Source: Agroathelia rolfsii
Lineage: Eukaryota > Basidiomycota > Agaricomycetes > Amylocorticiales > Amylocorticiaceae
Assembly (NCBI GenBank): GCA_018343915.1
Contig: JABRWF010000001.1
Coordinates: forward strand, 248,001-312,000
Reading direction: 5' to 3'
Length of the DNA: 64,000 nt
Below the pieces are notes generated by a model that saw only the letters and a list, made by a program, of their open reading frames with translations, had not been told where the DNA came from and ran no database searches. Shown in pieces: positions 32,201 through 43,859 of this stretch (positions are counted from its first letter, which is position 1; each line of letters begins with the position of its first letter). The position numbers and the translations under genes are program-made.

Positions 32201-34342
32201 ATGCTTGAGATTCTTCAGTCAGATGTAGCAGGCGCCTTGCTGCTTGTTTTCCTACTTCCAATATTCTTGATTTATCATCGAAGCCAGAAGAACAATGCCG
32301 ATTTACCACCTGGCCCTTCCACGAGTGTCTGGGGCAGCAAGGCACCAAAGTCCTAGTTTGTAGCATCTCTTTTGCATGATAGATTTTCTTTCCTAATGGT
32401 GAACTCTCTTGCAGCGCTTGGCGTCAATACGCTGAATGGACAAGAAAATATGGGCCTGTTATAAGTGTCCGGCGAGGCAGGAATCTTCTGGTAGTTGTAG
32501 GAAGCGCCAAGGTCAAACCAAATCGTGCATGTCTTTTTGAATTAGACGGACTTATACGTAACGGTGCAACTTAGGCAGCTGAAGAGATCATGGAAAAGCA
32601 AGGTGCAAAACTTGCAGACCGTCCCCAGTCTATTGTTGCTGGTGATACGCTATCGGGAGGTATGAGAACGCTCTTGATGCCTGCAGGACCGGTACTCCAA
32701 AAGTATCGCAGGTGACCTCTAGCTCCTCATGATCGAAGAAACACACACTCAAGCATTGTGGAAAGAGCCCTGCACTCGCACCTTAATAACACAGCTGCCA
32801 AGACATATCGACCAATGCAACTCGAAAATGCTTTGAACCTTATATCAGATGTCATTCACAATCCCAATCAACACATGCAGCACGCTCAACGGTAAGGATT
32901 TCGAATCCATCTTTGAAGTTATAATTTAAATCAACTTTCGAACATGCACAGCTACGCTGCATCTGTGGTACTTTCTATGGCATACGGAAAACGAACGATT
33001 ACGTCGTACGAAGACCCTGAGGTTCAGCAAGTCAACAAGTGTGTGTTCAAACTAGGCAAAACGATCAGTGCCGGTCCTCTCCTTGTGGAGTCGTTTCCTT
33101 TTCTACGCTACCTACCCGGCTATCTGAGCGAGTATAAAGCTGCGCATAATGAAGAGTTGTCTTTGTTTTCACAACAAGTCAACAAAGTTCGAGAAGATAT
33201 GGTGCGTATCAATGGTCCCTGCCTGTAGTATTACGGCTACGATAGATTCAGCCCTTCCCTTCGCATTGTTAGAGAGAGGGCAACGCGATACCTTCATTTT
33301 CAAAGTTTCTCTTGGAAAATCAAACATCTTTTGGGTTCAGCGACCATCAAGTCGCATATATAGCAGGATCTATGTTTGGTGCAGGATCAGAAACGGTATG
33401 CTTACATCCGCTACCATTATTCCGAAGCATTTAATACGTATGGTTAAGACGGCATCTGCTATAAGTTTTGTGATCATGGCAGCAGCTTGCTTCCCCGATG
33501 AACAAGCACGTGTCCAAGCCGAACTGGACCGTGTTATCGGCCGAGATACATGTAAGATTCACTGCTTTCAAAAGGAGCTGATTATATTGATGTTTCCCTC
33601 GCTAAGACCCGACCTTCGAAGACGAATCCCAACTAGTTTTGCTCCAAGCATTTGTCAGAGAGACTTATCGTTGGAGACCAGTCAGCATAGGCGGTAAGCG
33701 AATGCGATTATGATTACCATTACGTTCTAACAATTCTCCAGGCTTTGCTCATAAGGCTACCGAAGACATCATATGGGTACTGCATCTCTATACTATCGGC
33801 GTACAGAGACGTAACTCATGTGGATTCACAGGAAAACTATCGAATCCCCGCCGGGACCTCCGTAATTGGAAATCATTGGTACGTGGCTGTACAACAGATA
33901 CTGTCAATAGTGTAGGGTATACATGCAACTTATCGAACTGTCAGGTCTATCTGTCATGACCCCGATCTTTATCCAGACCCAGAAACGTTCAAACTTGACC
34001 GGCATATTGATGGCCAAGGCCACTTGCGAAATGATAACCAGCCATGCCAGTATGGATTCGGGCGTCGGTAAGTATCGCGATCTACATTGCTACATTTATT
34101 ATTATGGCCTACTTATCTTGCTTACAAACATCAGCGTCTGTCCTGGCTCACACGTCGCTAACCAGTCAGTTTTTATCAACGCCGCTTTGCTACTGTGGGC
34201 TTTCGAAATCTCGCAAGACCTAGATTATCCTATTGACCCGGATGCATTACTCGACTTGTCAAACACGAGACCGAAGCCTTTCAAAGTGATCTTTACCCCG
34301 AGAATCAAAGGTCTGGAAGATGTGATCTCGCAGAAGCCTTGA
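32201..34342 (+). CDS. Cytochrome P450 monooxygenase (fungal, ER-anchored)
   Basis: A multi-exon gene with introns about every 100-200 nt. The N-terminal anchor is GALLLVFLLPIFLIYH, followed by the hinge LPPGPS. Then come WRQYAEWTRKYGPVISVRRG, LADRPQSIVAGDTLSGGMRT, the I-helix AGSMFGAGSETTASAISFV, the K-helix ETYRWRPVS (ExxR), the PERF-like region PDPETFKLDRH, and the haem loop FGRRVCPGSHVANQS with the Cys thiolate. The protein appears intact, although two splice choices are awkward. Intron 1 uses a GTCCTA donor, and the intron after VREDM must run to the acceptor TGTTAG; nearer acceptors leave a stop. The reaction is NADPH-dependent oxidation of an unknown hydrophobic substrate. It is tail to tail with the flavin monooxygenase, 263 bp apart. 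Confidence 0.85.
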
Positions 34343-34605
34343 AACGTTTGTATTTTCTTACACTTACGACGCAATGACGAATATGGCAAATGTATATAAC
34401 TAGCGAAAATGCGGCCGAATTCTACTCCAGGGCTTTCCCTCAGACATGACGAACGCACCAATGTTCGCTGTTTTTATGTAAACAAGATAGTAACTAGAAA
34501 TAAACAAAGTTCTGGTGTGGAATGCATATACTCGAAAAGCATATCATATCATGAGACAGCTCTCAAAAAGGATCAGTCCGACAACAAATCAACAAACTAC
34601 TCCAT

Positions 34606-37076
34606 TCAAGTCCGACAGTGTGAAATAAGACCCATTTCCAGGGCCTTGATACGCGTGGCAAGTATACGCGAGTAAAAACGCGCAGAGAAGAAATCGCCTC
34701 CAGCAAAATACAATCCGGGATCTGCAGTGTAAGAAAAAAAAAAAGATCAAGATCAGTTCGCGAATCCAGTTAGTTGTGTGTTGCCGAGACTCTTGCTTAC
34801 GTCCAGTCGGTCGCCACAGTCCTATTGCTTCTAATTCCGAATCCCAGCCTTCGGTGTTAGAAACACTGGCGGCGATAGTTGGGCCGAGTACATCCTCTGT
34901 GATCTTTCTTAATGTACGCTTGGTGTAACTTGTGTGAAAAACCACGTTAGTGCGACTATGAAAGGGCAAAAGGAACATAAACAGAAAAGAAAAACCAAAA
35001 AACATACCCAGTTGCAAATACAACAAGATCTGCAGGAATGCTTGATCCATCTTCGAAACGAAGGGAGGATTCGGTGAAAGAATGAACCTCAGACCCGGAT
35101 TTGATAGATATCTGTCAGGTGATATCATGTACAAGTAAGAAAAAATGAAATGATCATCTCAGGTCTCAGATGGATTATTTGCCTTGTCGTCTAAAATCAT
35201 TTGGCAACACCCTTTATCGACATAGTAGCCAGCTAAATAAAATAATCGTATGTCAGTAAAAGAGTTTATTTTTCGAAAAAAAAAATACTTAACCCATTCT
35301 GAAAGAAAGTCGCTTGAAAAAGTTGTCATCTTCGTTGTTGGGGAGAAGGTATCCCTTAGTCCTCAATCGGGCGTACAAGTCTCTGAATTGATTAATTTTT
35401 TTTGGAGATTAAATAAAGAGATGGGACGGAAAAGAGTCTTACGAGTCTATGTGAGCGAGGCCCTGTACTATATAGTCTTGCACTTCGAGGAGAGACGGTA
35501 GGGGTAGGCCAATCCAATACCAATCGGCGATTTCGATAGGAAGAATATTCTTTCCAAAGTATAAACCTAGGATTTTTATGTCACAAATCAAAGCGAGGTC
35601 ATGTGTTTCGCAGCTACACACCTGGAAAAAGAGTATGAATCGTTTCCCATGACATGACTGAGATTGGGGATCTTTGCACAATCGTGACCTGCCCAGCTCC
35701 CGAGTTCACAAGTTCTTGTGCAATGTCGTGCCCTGAGCATCCGGCACCTATGACAATGGCTTTTTTGCCCTTCAAGTCATCGGAAGTGCGAAATTTACTC
35801 GAATGCATAGCTGTGCCTTGGAATTCTTGCTATTGAATACAAAAAAAAAAAAAAAAAAAAAAAATTAGAGATACGTGTGCCAAGGCAAATGCCAATAACA
35901 CCTGGTCGTCTTACCTGGTTTGGTATATCTGGTACGAATGGACTTGATCCCACAGAATGACCAACTCCAGTGGCAATCATAACGTATTTGCATTGTAATT
36001 GCGAGACTTCGCCTGTATGCTTTTGCATGTCCAGATTCCAAAGAGATGCATCTGAGTCGTAAGAGGCAGATGTAATGGTCGAGGAGAGAGAAATGTGTAA
36101 TCCAAGCTTGGCCGGGTAACTCTCAAAATGAGCCGTGGCCTGTTTCCCGCTAAAGTAATCTTCTAACTCGTCTGGAAATGGCACAAAAGGCAGTTGACCT
36201 TGTTATTTTACACCAGCATTTAGTGATGATAAGGATAATCAGAGAAGTTGGGTTTTTAACATACTGAATGACTTTGGAGTATTGAGCTTTAAGGATTCGT
36301 ACCGAGATGCCCAAGAGTCACCGGCACGTGCCGCTTTTTCTATGATGAGTGTATCGATGCCGACGTTTTCCAGCTGAGCCGCCAGTCCTAAACCTGACTG
36401 CCCCGCTCCAATAATGACGGCTGTGTAGCTGGATTTGATCTCTATTCTAGGAGCTGGCTGGTCATTTAGAATACCAGAAGTCGACTCTATAGGCAACGTC
36501 GTTTCATCCCGCTGACCCCAGGGTCTTCTAAAACGTGTCGGAACTCCAATCAAGCTATCTACCGCAGTGACAAGAGCCCAAGCTTTCCATTGGCCGTCTT
36601 CGCCTTGTCGCAAAGTATAGACACCTGTACAATGCGCAAAAGAGGTCTCGAACGCTAACAGGCCTTGTATCATGGCATGCGTCTGGCTCAATTGCTGAGG
36701 GCGCAGATGCGGAAGAATTCGCAAGTTCGAGATGTTCATATCTCGGATCGGCCCCGAAAAGTGCTCTTCGATTGCAGACCGGGGCGTCAGACAACGGAAA
36801 TCGGGGGTGAAGACCATGAGATCGCGCCATGTGCAGTCTTCTGTGAACGCTAGTGAGATATTGAGGGGTGCATCGGTGTTGGATAGTGTCTGAAGGAAAC
36901 GCTCTTTCCACTCTTCGGCAATTAATTCTGATGGAGGAATATCTAGATGAACATGGAAATACACGAGGAAAGCATGGCAAGAACTGACGATACATCGTAA
37001 CATCATCGTTTAGTGCCTTTTTTGGCTGCAATTGCTCAGGCTTGGTGCTTTCATGAAATGAACCATCAGCTGCCAT
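34606..37076 (-). CDS. Flavin-containing monooxygenase with SnoaL-like N-terminal region
   Basis: About ten exons encode roughly 640 residues. The first 190 residues (start MAADGSFHES) form a region resembling a SnoaL/NTF2-like module. The FAD site follows: AVIIGAGQSGLGLAAQL, then ARAGDSWASRYESLKLNTP. The FMO region continues with LPFVPFPDELEDYF and MIATGVG. The NADPH site is AIVIGAGCSGHDIAQEL. A late motif ADLVVFATGYTKRT precedes the C-terminal PGLYFAGGDFFSARFYS. It should hydroxylate or Baeyer-Villiger-oxidise a soft nucleophile or ketone; the substrate is unknown. One intron (35182-35112) has a GC donor after DDK. Another intron contains a 24-nt T tract close to its acceptor. It faces the P450, so the two may serve one detoxification or metabolite pathway. 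Confidence 0.85.
35112..35182 (-). other. GC-AG intron in the flavin monooxygenase gene
   Basis: The exon ends GACAAG and the next bases on the minus strand are GCAAAT. The following exon starts ATATCTATC after GACAG. This joins DDK to ISIKSGSEV in phase 0. No GT donor nearby keeps the frame, and reading on meets TGA. Confidence 0.65.
35841..35864. repeat. 24-nt A/T homopolymer inside an FMO intron
   Basis: A run of 24 A on the plus strand, which is T in the transcript, lies about 12 nt upstream of an intron acceptor of the minus-strand monooxygenase gene. It acts as an extreme polypyrimidine tract. Confidence 0.85.
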
Positions 37077-38012
37077 AGTAGAGGACGCAGAGTATGTAAT
37101 GGGAGAGACGAAAATTGGAGCGCTATGTGCGGCAGGTTGTTGATAACCGAGGACAAGAGTTCAAGCAGGGTTAGTACTTGGCGGGGGATGGAGCAAGTGT
37201 CCAATCACTCATTTTGACAAGCCACGCACGAGGGAACGTATATAAGGCGAATTGCAATTAAATCAAAATGAAAATTGCCCTATGGCATATTATTCTGTAA
37301 CCCGCTCTTTGACATGGATCATGATCCGGACACGCGGATTAGATCAAGGTTACGTGTCTTCTTATCAAGCTGGCACCTAAAGCTATAAAACCATAGTAGT
37401 ACACGCTTACACCCATAGATGTCGAAGCTACAGCTGATCATTTGCTAAGGGTGCCCAAACGAACATGTCATTTATAAAGGTTTTTTTGGTGATGAAAAAC
37501 CGGCCATGATCCCGGGCCATAGGAACAGGCAAGAGTCATCTGAGTGGGTAGGGTGATACGGAGCTGATAGAGCCTGGTACGGCGCTTCCTTGGCCGCCCA
37601 TCCAGCCACAAAAGGCGACCGGGGAAAGCGAAGCGAGTAGCATGGAGAGGTCACTGCTGGCATCGCTTGTAGTACATCATTTTGAGTCAGGTGGCCAGAG
37701 TATACAACGAGTGGCAGTGTGTATGTATGTGTATTCAGTCGTGCATTACAAAGTTTTGAATGAGCAACAATAGTAGCAGGGTGACTGGTAAACTCGTCTT
37801 GAAATGTAATGTTGCAGAAATGTAAATTCGTAATTGCGTAAATGCTTCAAATATATATTTGCCGCCTACATATTTGCTTCCGAAAAGTTGCCACCGATTC
37901 CGACACGTTGTCGACCGCCAACACACTTCAGTTGTCCACGAACTCATTCACATACCAACTCTCCTCAACTCCATTCACTACCCAGTCTCTCTCTTTTCCT
38001 GTATAATCAACC
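37077..38012. other. Intergenic region between FMO and SEC61 gamma genes
   Basis: About 0.94 kb of divergent promoter space. No coding signal was recognised. A TATATAAGG element sits near 37239-37247. The part near 37920-38010 is CT-rich, as expected for the 5' leader of a highly expressed gene. Confidence 0.5.
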
Positions 38013-38457
38013 ATGTCTGACAAAATCAGGGAGTTTATCGAGGTCCCCCAGCAATTCCTCAAGGATGGCAACCAGGCATGTTGTCTACAACTAGCAGCAC
38101 GCACATAAACTCCAGAACTTACCGAATCCTATTTCAGTTCTTGGTTCGCTGCAGTAAGCCATCCCAGAAGGGTTCGCATAACTATCTTTGGGCACACAAA
38201 GGATCATGCTAACTTATATGCTCCCTGGGTTTAGAATTCATTCAAATCTCAAAAGCCGTCGCTATTGGTTTCGCTGTCATGGGTTTCATTGGCTACTTTG
38301 TTAAGCTTATTCACATCCCCATGTACGTGGCCACCTTTTTGTTTTTTTTTATTCACGCATACTTACTCTAGCACCCCAGAAACAACATTCTAGTGTACGT
38401 GCAACGATCACTAGCCACCTGTCTACCAACTTACATTCTTCTAGGGGTGGCGCTTAA
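38013..38457 (+). CDS. SEC61G: Sec61 translocon gamma subunit
   Basis: Five exons (38013-38075, 38138-38171, 38235-38322, 38380-38394, 38445-38457) give 70 aa. The sequence starts [19 protein letters not shown], continues [20 protein letters not shown], then one membrane helix [20 protein letters not shown], and ends INNILVGGA. This is the SecE/Sss1-like tail-anchored subunit that clamps the Sec61 channel in the ER membrane. Intron 1 has a GC donor (CAG, then GCATGT). The last two coding exons are only 15 and 13 nt. A nearer acceptor for exon 4 (CTCTAG at 38371) would give a shorter, different C terminus ending in ETTF. It converges on COG1. Confidence 0.93.
38076..38137 (+). other. GC-AG intron 1 of SEC61 gamma
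   Basis: The exon ends AACCAG and the intron starts GCATGT and ends TTTCAG. Splicing joins KDGNQ to FLVRCSKP in phase 0, as conservation demands. The only nearby GT (in GCATGTTG) gives a frame that stops at once. Confidence 0.8.
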
Positions 38458-38613
38458 GGCCACGATACTCATGGTCTTCCAACCAACTGGCTCGTTTTCA
38501 TTCACCCTGCTGTACACATCTCCATATTCTACGGGATTAATATATTTTCTTCGCACGCATGAGGGTTAAAAAAACTGTATATGCAACGTCGTCGACTGTC
38601 ATTGCCATGACAG

Positions 38614-41600
38614 TCATGAATTTACGCCCTTTGTCAACAACAACGTGAATCGAGTAGAAGGCTTCGCCAGCACTAGCGTCGGAGGCAGGGCATTGTTGGT
38701 ATCTACTGGTATTACTGCTTTCGTCATGAGCGAAACGCTGCCGCTGCCTGCCGGGATGGACGCAGCTTGAGTGGGGTGCAAAATATTGGCCAATATAAGC
38801 TGCGTCCTCGCCAAATGTCCCTGTACTTGCGATTCCAGCTCGCCGGGTTGCACAGAATGTTGATGGAGTGCCTGTATTCATGAAAGACCTCAGATATGTG
38901 TTCCCCGGGAGGTAAAAGAAGCCAGCTTGCCTTTTTTTGCGCATGCGTCAATTTCTTGAGTAACTCTTCTGACGTGGGATCTGGCGGGGGTGGGCCTTGT
39001 CGTTCCAGCAACTTTTGGAGGAAGAAGAGGTCCAATGGGTTCAAGTGGGAAGACCCAGTTTCGAACAGAGCCTCGATGAAGGAACACAACGTCGCTCTTG
39101 AGACCTTGGCCATGTCTGCCGCAGGTCCCAGTCTGCCTAGTTCATATGAAAGCGTCATGAGAGAATGGAGTATTGCTGGTGATAATACTTCAAAAGTATA
39201 AGCAGTCACTCGTTTACAAAAAGCAGATAAAGATCACTGACTCAAGGATGATGTTCGGGGCTGATGTTTAGATATTGAAGTGTACGCTTCTATGGATCGT
39301 TGTACAGAGCCCTCTCTCCACTTCGCGAGGGCTTTTACTCGAAGTAACGACAGCTTGTCCCGAAAAGCTTGTCCAAAGTCAGTTGTGGGTAATCACGTGA
39401 TTATATTTGAAACTTACCCAGTAGGGACTTTTCGGCACAGCCAAGGTCAGTCAAGAAAGGCGAGCTGGATGACAATTCCTCTATTATTCGTATGATGGGA
39501 ATGATGGCTTGCGAAGCTTGCTCTGTTTTAGGTTAATTCAAATAGTCAGCTTGAAGGAGGGAAATCCCACATACGACTGGCCAAGTCCGAAAGTGTATCC
39601 AAAACGGAAGCACACAGCGCCTCAGTACCTGATTGCAAATCTTGCGACAGTGCTTGGACAAGTGTTCTACGAGAAAAAAATTAGGAAAACATTTCGGACG
39701 AACATAATCAAAAGAAGATACTCACTGACTATCAGAGTCATCCCCTATGAATTTAGACATCATATCTTTCCTGAAATTAGCCGCACATATCTCGAGAACT
39801 TGTAGTACATCTTCCATGGTTGCGTTCCTTCCATTGAGCTTCCTCCTCAGAGCATCCTTGTACGAGAGCAACGACGACTCCGAAACAGCTAAAGTCTGGT
39901 TCGTAGATGAAGAACCAGGCGAGGGCAGTGACGAGAAAACATTATCAACAGCTTGATGGTCTTGCAGCGCAGATAGCTTCTCCACGAGGAAATCTCGGAA
40001 AAGCGTGCCTGTCTCCTTGAGCTTAGCCGTTGAGATCTCACGGATTCGTGATTTGAAAACGTCCTCTAGGGGCGAAAGCAGCGCCGCTCGCTCCTTGGCT
40101 CCAAGGCCGGGCAGCTCTCCAATTCGCTGTCGTGTCACGGCGCGAACTTTCCAAACGCCGCTGACGGCGGGAACAATGGACAGCCATCTTGTGACCGAGT
40201 CCTGGAGACCTTTGGATGTTTGTTTAAACCAAGCTTCTACGCTGTTCGCCAGTACTTCGGGATCCACTCTCGAGGATGAAGATGTAGGGTCGATGTAAGG
40301 CCTATAAGATCTCAAATCCGAAGGAAGGAGAAGGAGGAGTGTAGATGATGGCAAGGCGCCAAGTACTGTAGCCGTGGTTAAGAGTAGATTGGGGGACAGT
40401 GAAGGAAACGTTGATTCGGATACTATCACAGCGTCAGTTTGCAGGTGTTGAATCACCAGTCTGATCATAGACGGCGACGATGAATCGGTGGCACTATCAT
40501 CGTACACTTCCCGAACTGATCTCATCGTGTCGGCGAGGGCACTCAAGACAATATTCAACCTCTCGTGCACCTCTCGTCTCGACTTGGGCGGCTGAGAGCC
40601 TGAAAGGGACTTGGCACGGGATAATGCAGACGAATCTCGCGACGAATAACTATCCTTCAACAGTTCGTCTAATGACTTCCTGCGTTGCGATAGGAATAAA
40701 GACAGTGTATCAGCCAGTGGCCTTGAATCGAGGATGTGAAGTGTCAGTAGAGCAGCGCAAACTTCCTGTATTAAGTGTATAAGAAGCTGCCGGTAAAATA
40801 GATGTTAAAAAGTTCAACTAACCTCGCTGGAAGAAGTACAGTCTTTCAGGAACAAAGTTGCCCGGTGTACGATGCGAGAGCGGAATTGAGAGATAACCTC
40901 CCATTGTTTTTGTACGACCGGGAAATCGTCCTACACGAAACTTTAGCAAGAACAGGTTGCTCCGTCTCCGTCGGTAACGAACCTCAATATCGATTCCCTG
41001 GTCACTCCAGCTCTCGCCATCCTGCGCTTCATCACGCATCAAATTGCGGTGGACCAGTCGAGCAAACAAGAAAAGCCACGCGGCTTCAAAGTACTTCTTG
41101 TGTTCGATGAGGTACCATAGATGCTCGGGCGTGTCCAAGAGAAGCTTTACATGGGCAGAGAGCACCTGCAAGGTTTGCAACTGCGTATCTATACTCATGA
41201 CATTCCGGTCTCATTGCTGCATAGTAAACAAACGGAACATACCGTCTTTGCCTGACTTTTGCGTGCGTTTGGAGAGTAGCTTCTGTCTCTGGAGAAGAAT
41301 GGATTCCTTTGCAGATTCCAGCGTTGCTAGTACATCTTGAGAGGAATGGGCAATGGAGACGATGGAGGTCGAGGCTTGTAGTAGATCGCGATAGCGTTCC
41401 CTAGCGTTTCACGAATTAACAGAAGACAGCTTATACTGAAATCCGTCATTCAGACCTACCCAACCATGAGCCGGAGTTCCTCTTGTTTATTATTTGCATC
41501 TGCTCTACACACCAGATGATACAGTTCAGCTCTAGTCAGACACACATGAGGCACAGATATGTACCGAAGCTGGCTCTGGATAGCCTTCACCTCCGAAACC

Positions 41601-41701
41601 GAGTGCTTCACGAATAGGTCATCAGGATTCCATTCAACACCGGCTTGGAAGTGCTGCTTGAGGAGTGATTGTGTTGTTGAGCGGTCGTGAGTTGCCAGCA
41701 T
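38614..41701 (-). CDS. COG1: Conserved oligomeric Golgi complex subunit 1
   Basis: Eleven exons sum to 850 aa. The N terminus has the COG1/Vps51 signature: WNPDDLFVKHSVSEVKAIQ, then QEELRLMVGERYRDLLQAST and SKRTQKSGKD. The middle is helical, with TLQVLSAHVKLLLDTPEHLW and FPVVQKQWEVISQFRSRIVH. The C-terminal half holds WKVRAVTRQRIGELPGLGAK and QVQGHLARTQLILANILHPT. The protein is a lobe-bridging subunit of the COG tether for retrograde vesicles within the Golgi. Its tenth intron (38930-38872) is GC-AG: AAAAAG, then GCAAGC. An apparent reading-frame shift near 38850-38880 disappears with this splice. It converges on SEC61 gamma, 156 bp apart. Confidence 0.87.
38872..38930 (-). other. GC-AG intron of COG1
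   Basis: This is a 59-nt intron with donor AAG followed by GCAAGC, a near-consensus GC donor, and acceptor AATACAG. It joins THAQKK to ALHQHSVQPGELESQ in frame. Without it the conserved C-terminal block would be out of frame. Confidence 0.75.
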
Positions 41702-42187
41702 TGTGGTCGTGTTTGAGTTCGTTACGTCAGTAGTTTCATGAGACGGTTTATCAGAGAATTCCAGTCCAGTCTATGAAAGACAGCAGTAGGGGTTGCAGAG
41801 GGTCGATGTGCCGGTGCTATGGAAAGGTATGATTACGCTCTGCGAGTTCACCAGACTGTCCGACTGATGTTCCTGAGAAGGAAAGAATTACACAATAAAA
41901 CAACTGGACAAATATTCAAAGTCAAGTTCACGGTCTACATAACTTGCACCACCACATACATTATTAGCAAATTTAATATGAGGAAAGCTTCTATGTAAAC
42001 TACTGGTGACAGTGGTAGACATGCGTTATTGTACTCTCGTGTAAGTGGAGTGGCAGATAAGAACGAAGAGCAAAGGAAATATTTGGGTGAAGGATTTTCG
42101 AGAAAAGTAGAATATCAGATGGCAACTCCAAAGTTTCAAAACTTCAAAATATACGATAGCAAAAAGTAGGAATAATTTTGAGTATGC
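41702..42187. other. Intergenic region between COG1 and TMEM115-like genes
   Basis: These 486 bp lie between two minus-strand genes: the COG1 promoter next to 41702 and the 3' flank of the TMEM115-like gene next to 42187. No coding signal was seen. Confidence 0.5.
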
Positions 42188-43671
42188 TTATGACTCGGAC
42201 TTGATGTCTTCCTTGCCCTGAGGCTGCTCATGCGCAATCGCAGAGCCATTCTGCGAAGGACTACCAGCCCCAGATGTACCAGGGCTAGCGCGAGAACCAG
42301 AGAGAGAAGGCGCATTGGCATGAGCCTGATATAGACAACAATTATAGGTCAGCTCAGGAGTCATTCGAGGGTATTCGTTACGCAAAACTGACTGGTTTCT
42401 GTGCCCGTGCTTCGGCAGCTTGAAGTGCTGCGGCGCGAGGATCGGCATCATTAGATGGTGTAGATGATCGTTCGCCAGATGACGTGGCAATGCGTTGATC
42501 AAGGGCTTTGAGTGCCATAGCTCTGCAATTCATCGTTGAATAAGTATGATATTCACAGAAAACGGTCGATTGTCAGGTATCCAACCTTCGCCTTTCTGCC
42601 TCGGCGCGAGCATTGACTGGAACGGGGGCATATCCACCTGATTCTACGTCTGATCCTGACCCTGACCCAGGCAGTAGATGGAAGCGGTTCGCAAGGCCGT
42701 ACACAAAGTTTCCTAGTAGTGTAAGTGGACGACTATGCATCCTTGATGTTACTGAAATTCAAAATGTTGAATTTAGGGGACTTACTGAATAAAGGGTGGG
42801 AACCAGCTTATCAAAGAGAATGTTTCGCTTCGGTCTCCATAGGTGACCACGCCGTTGATCTCACTGATATTTTTCTTGTAGAAGCGAAGATAGATCCAGG
42901 ACACAAACCATCCGAATTGGATAATGATATATGGACATTGGAACCCTAGTATCGTCATGATTGTAGAAAATGTGAGATACGCCATCGGGAGAGTCTAGGG
43001 TCAAAGCCTTTTTAGGAATATCTTGACATCACAGGCTGTTACACACTCACTTTCACCCTGACAGATAATACGCCCAGGAGCTGTACTTGATGCTCAGGAA
43101 TTAACTGAGTAAATGCAACGAGGACACCAATCTGGATTGCTTGTTGACCATGATATTGCATACCATACCTGAAAGCAATCCGATATCAGTACACACAGTC
43201 AATGAATGATTTAAGCTGTCCTAGCATACAAAAACATGTCTGCATCTCGTGTGGCCATGAACTCAATCCAGTTAAAGCCAAACGCAATGATATTTGAGCC
43301 CGCGAGCGTGACAACGATAAATTTGAGTATCTCGATGCTCCCCCACACTCGTTCGAGATATCGCAAGGAAGGCGGTATGACCAGGAGCGTGATTATGAGC
43401 TGAGCATGACATCTTATTTCAGAGGCGATGATGGTATGACGGATATTGGAATGCAAACCTCCAGCATGCTTATTTCGACAAGCCCGGATGTGACGAATGT
43501 CCAGGGAAAGAAAAGACTCGATCCGGGCACGAGTGTTAGGTACGGTATGTTTTCTCCAGGAGCATGAAGCCATAAGTAGAGGAATGAGCAGGCCACTGTT
43601 GCTATGGACCATGCGCGAGTGACAGGTGGTATCGACAAGAGAAACTGCACTGGAGAGCCTAGCATTGCCAT
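42188..43671 (-). CDS. TMEM115/DUF1751 rhomboid-like Golgi membrane protein
   Basis: Seven exons encode roughly 375 residues starting MAMLGSPVQFLLSIPPVTRA. Hydrophobic segments follow in the rhomboid-like pattern: AWSIATVACSFLYLWL, LFFPWTFVTSGLVEISMLEL, SLRYLERVWGSIEILKFIVV, YHGQQAIQIGVLVAFTQLIP, LPMAYLTFSTIMTIL and a last one near GWFVSWIYLRFY. The loop SEINGVVTYGDRSETFSLIS and PFIHRPLTLLG are typical of the family (yeast YOL107W, human TMEM115). The C-terminal third is a soluble Ala/Ser-rich tail. No catalytic Ser-His pair is apparent, so it is a non-protease relative; the human protein works in Golgi retrograde transport. The fifth intron must end at GCATAG, since the next AG shifts the frame. 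It diverges from FAM32A. Confidence 0.82.
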
Positions 43672-43859
43672 CTTGGATCCTGGAGGGCCTGCTGGCAAAT
43701 ACAAGGAGTACAGGCAAGTGGGCTTGAGCAAGACAAGGATCGTGCCAGGCGGCTGTGGACGCGCTTGCAATGCAATTGGACAATTCCGAGTCTTGCGAAT
43801 GTGTCGTGACAAGAACCGTGACGGTCACATAACCCACGCTTTGCGTTCATGCATTCATC
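43672..43859. promoter_or_regulatory. Short divergent promoter, TMEM115-like / FAM32A
   Basis: Only 188 bp separate the two start codons, so both promoters and leaders are compressed here and probably share elements. No specific motif is claimed. Confidence 0.6.

Noticed and set aside
33190..33360. Apparent frameshift in the P450 gene
   Set aside because: Using the acceptor TGTTAG before AGAGAGGGC gives a continuous frame into SFSKFLLENQ and the I-helix, so no break is needed.
38850..38945. Apparent frameshift near the C terminus of COG1
   Set aside because: A GC-AG intron (38930-38872) restores the conserved sequence and the summed exon length.
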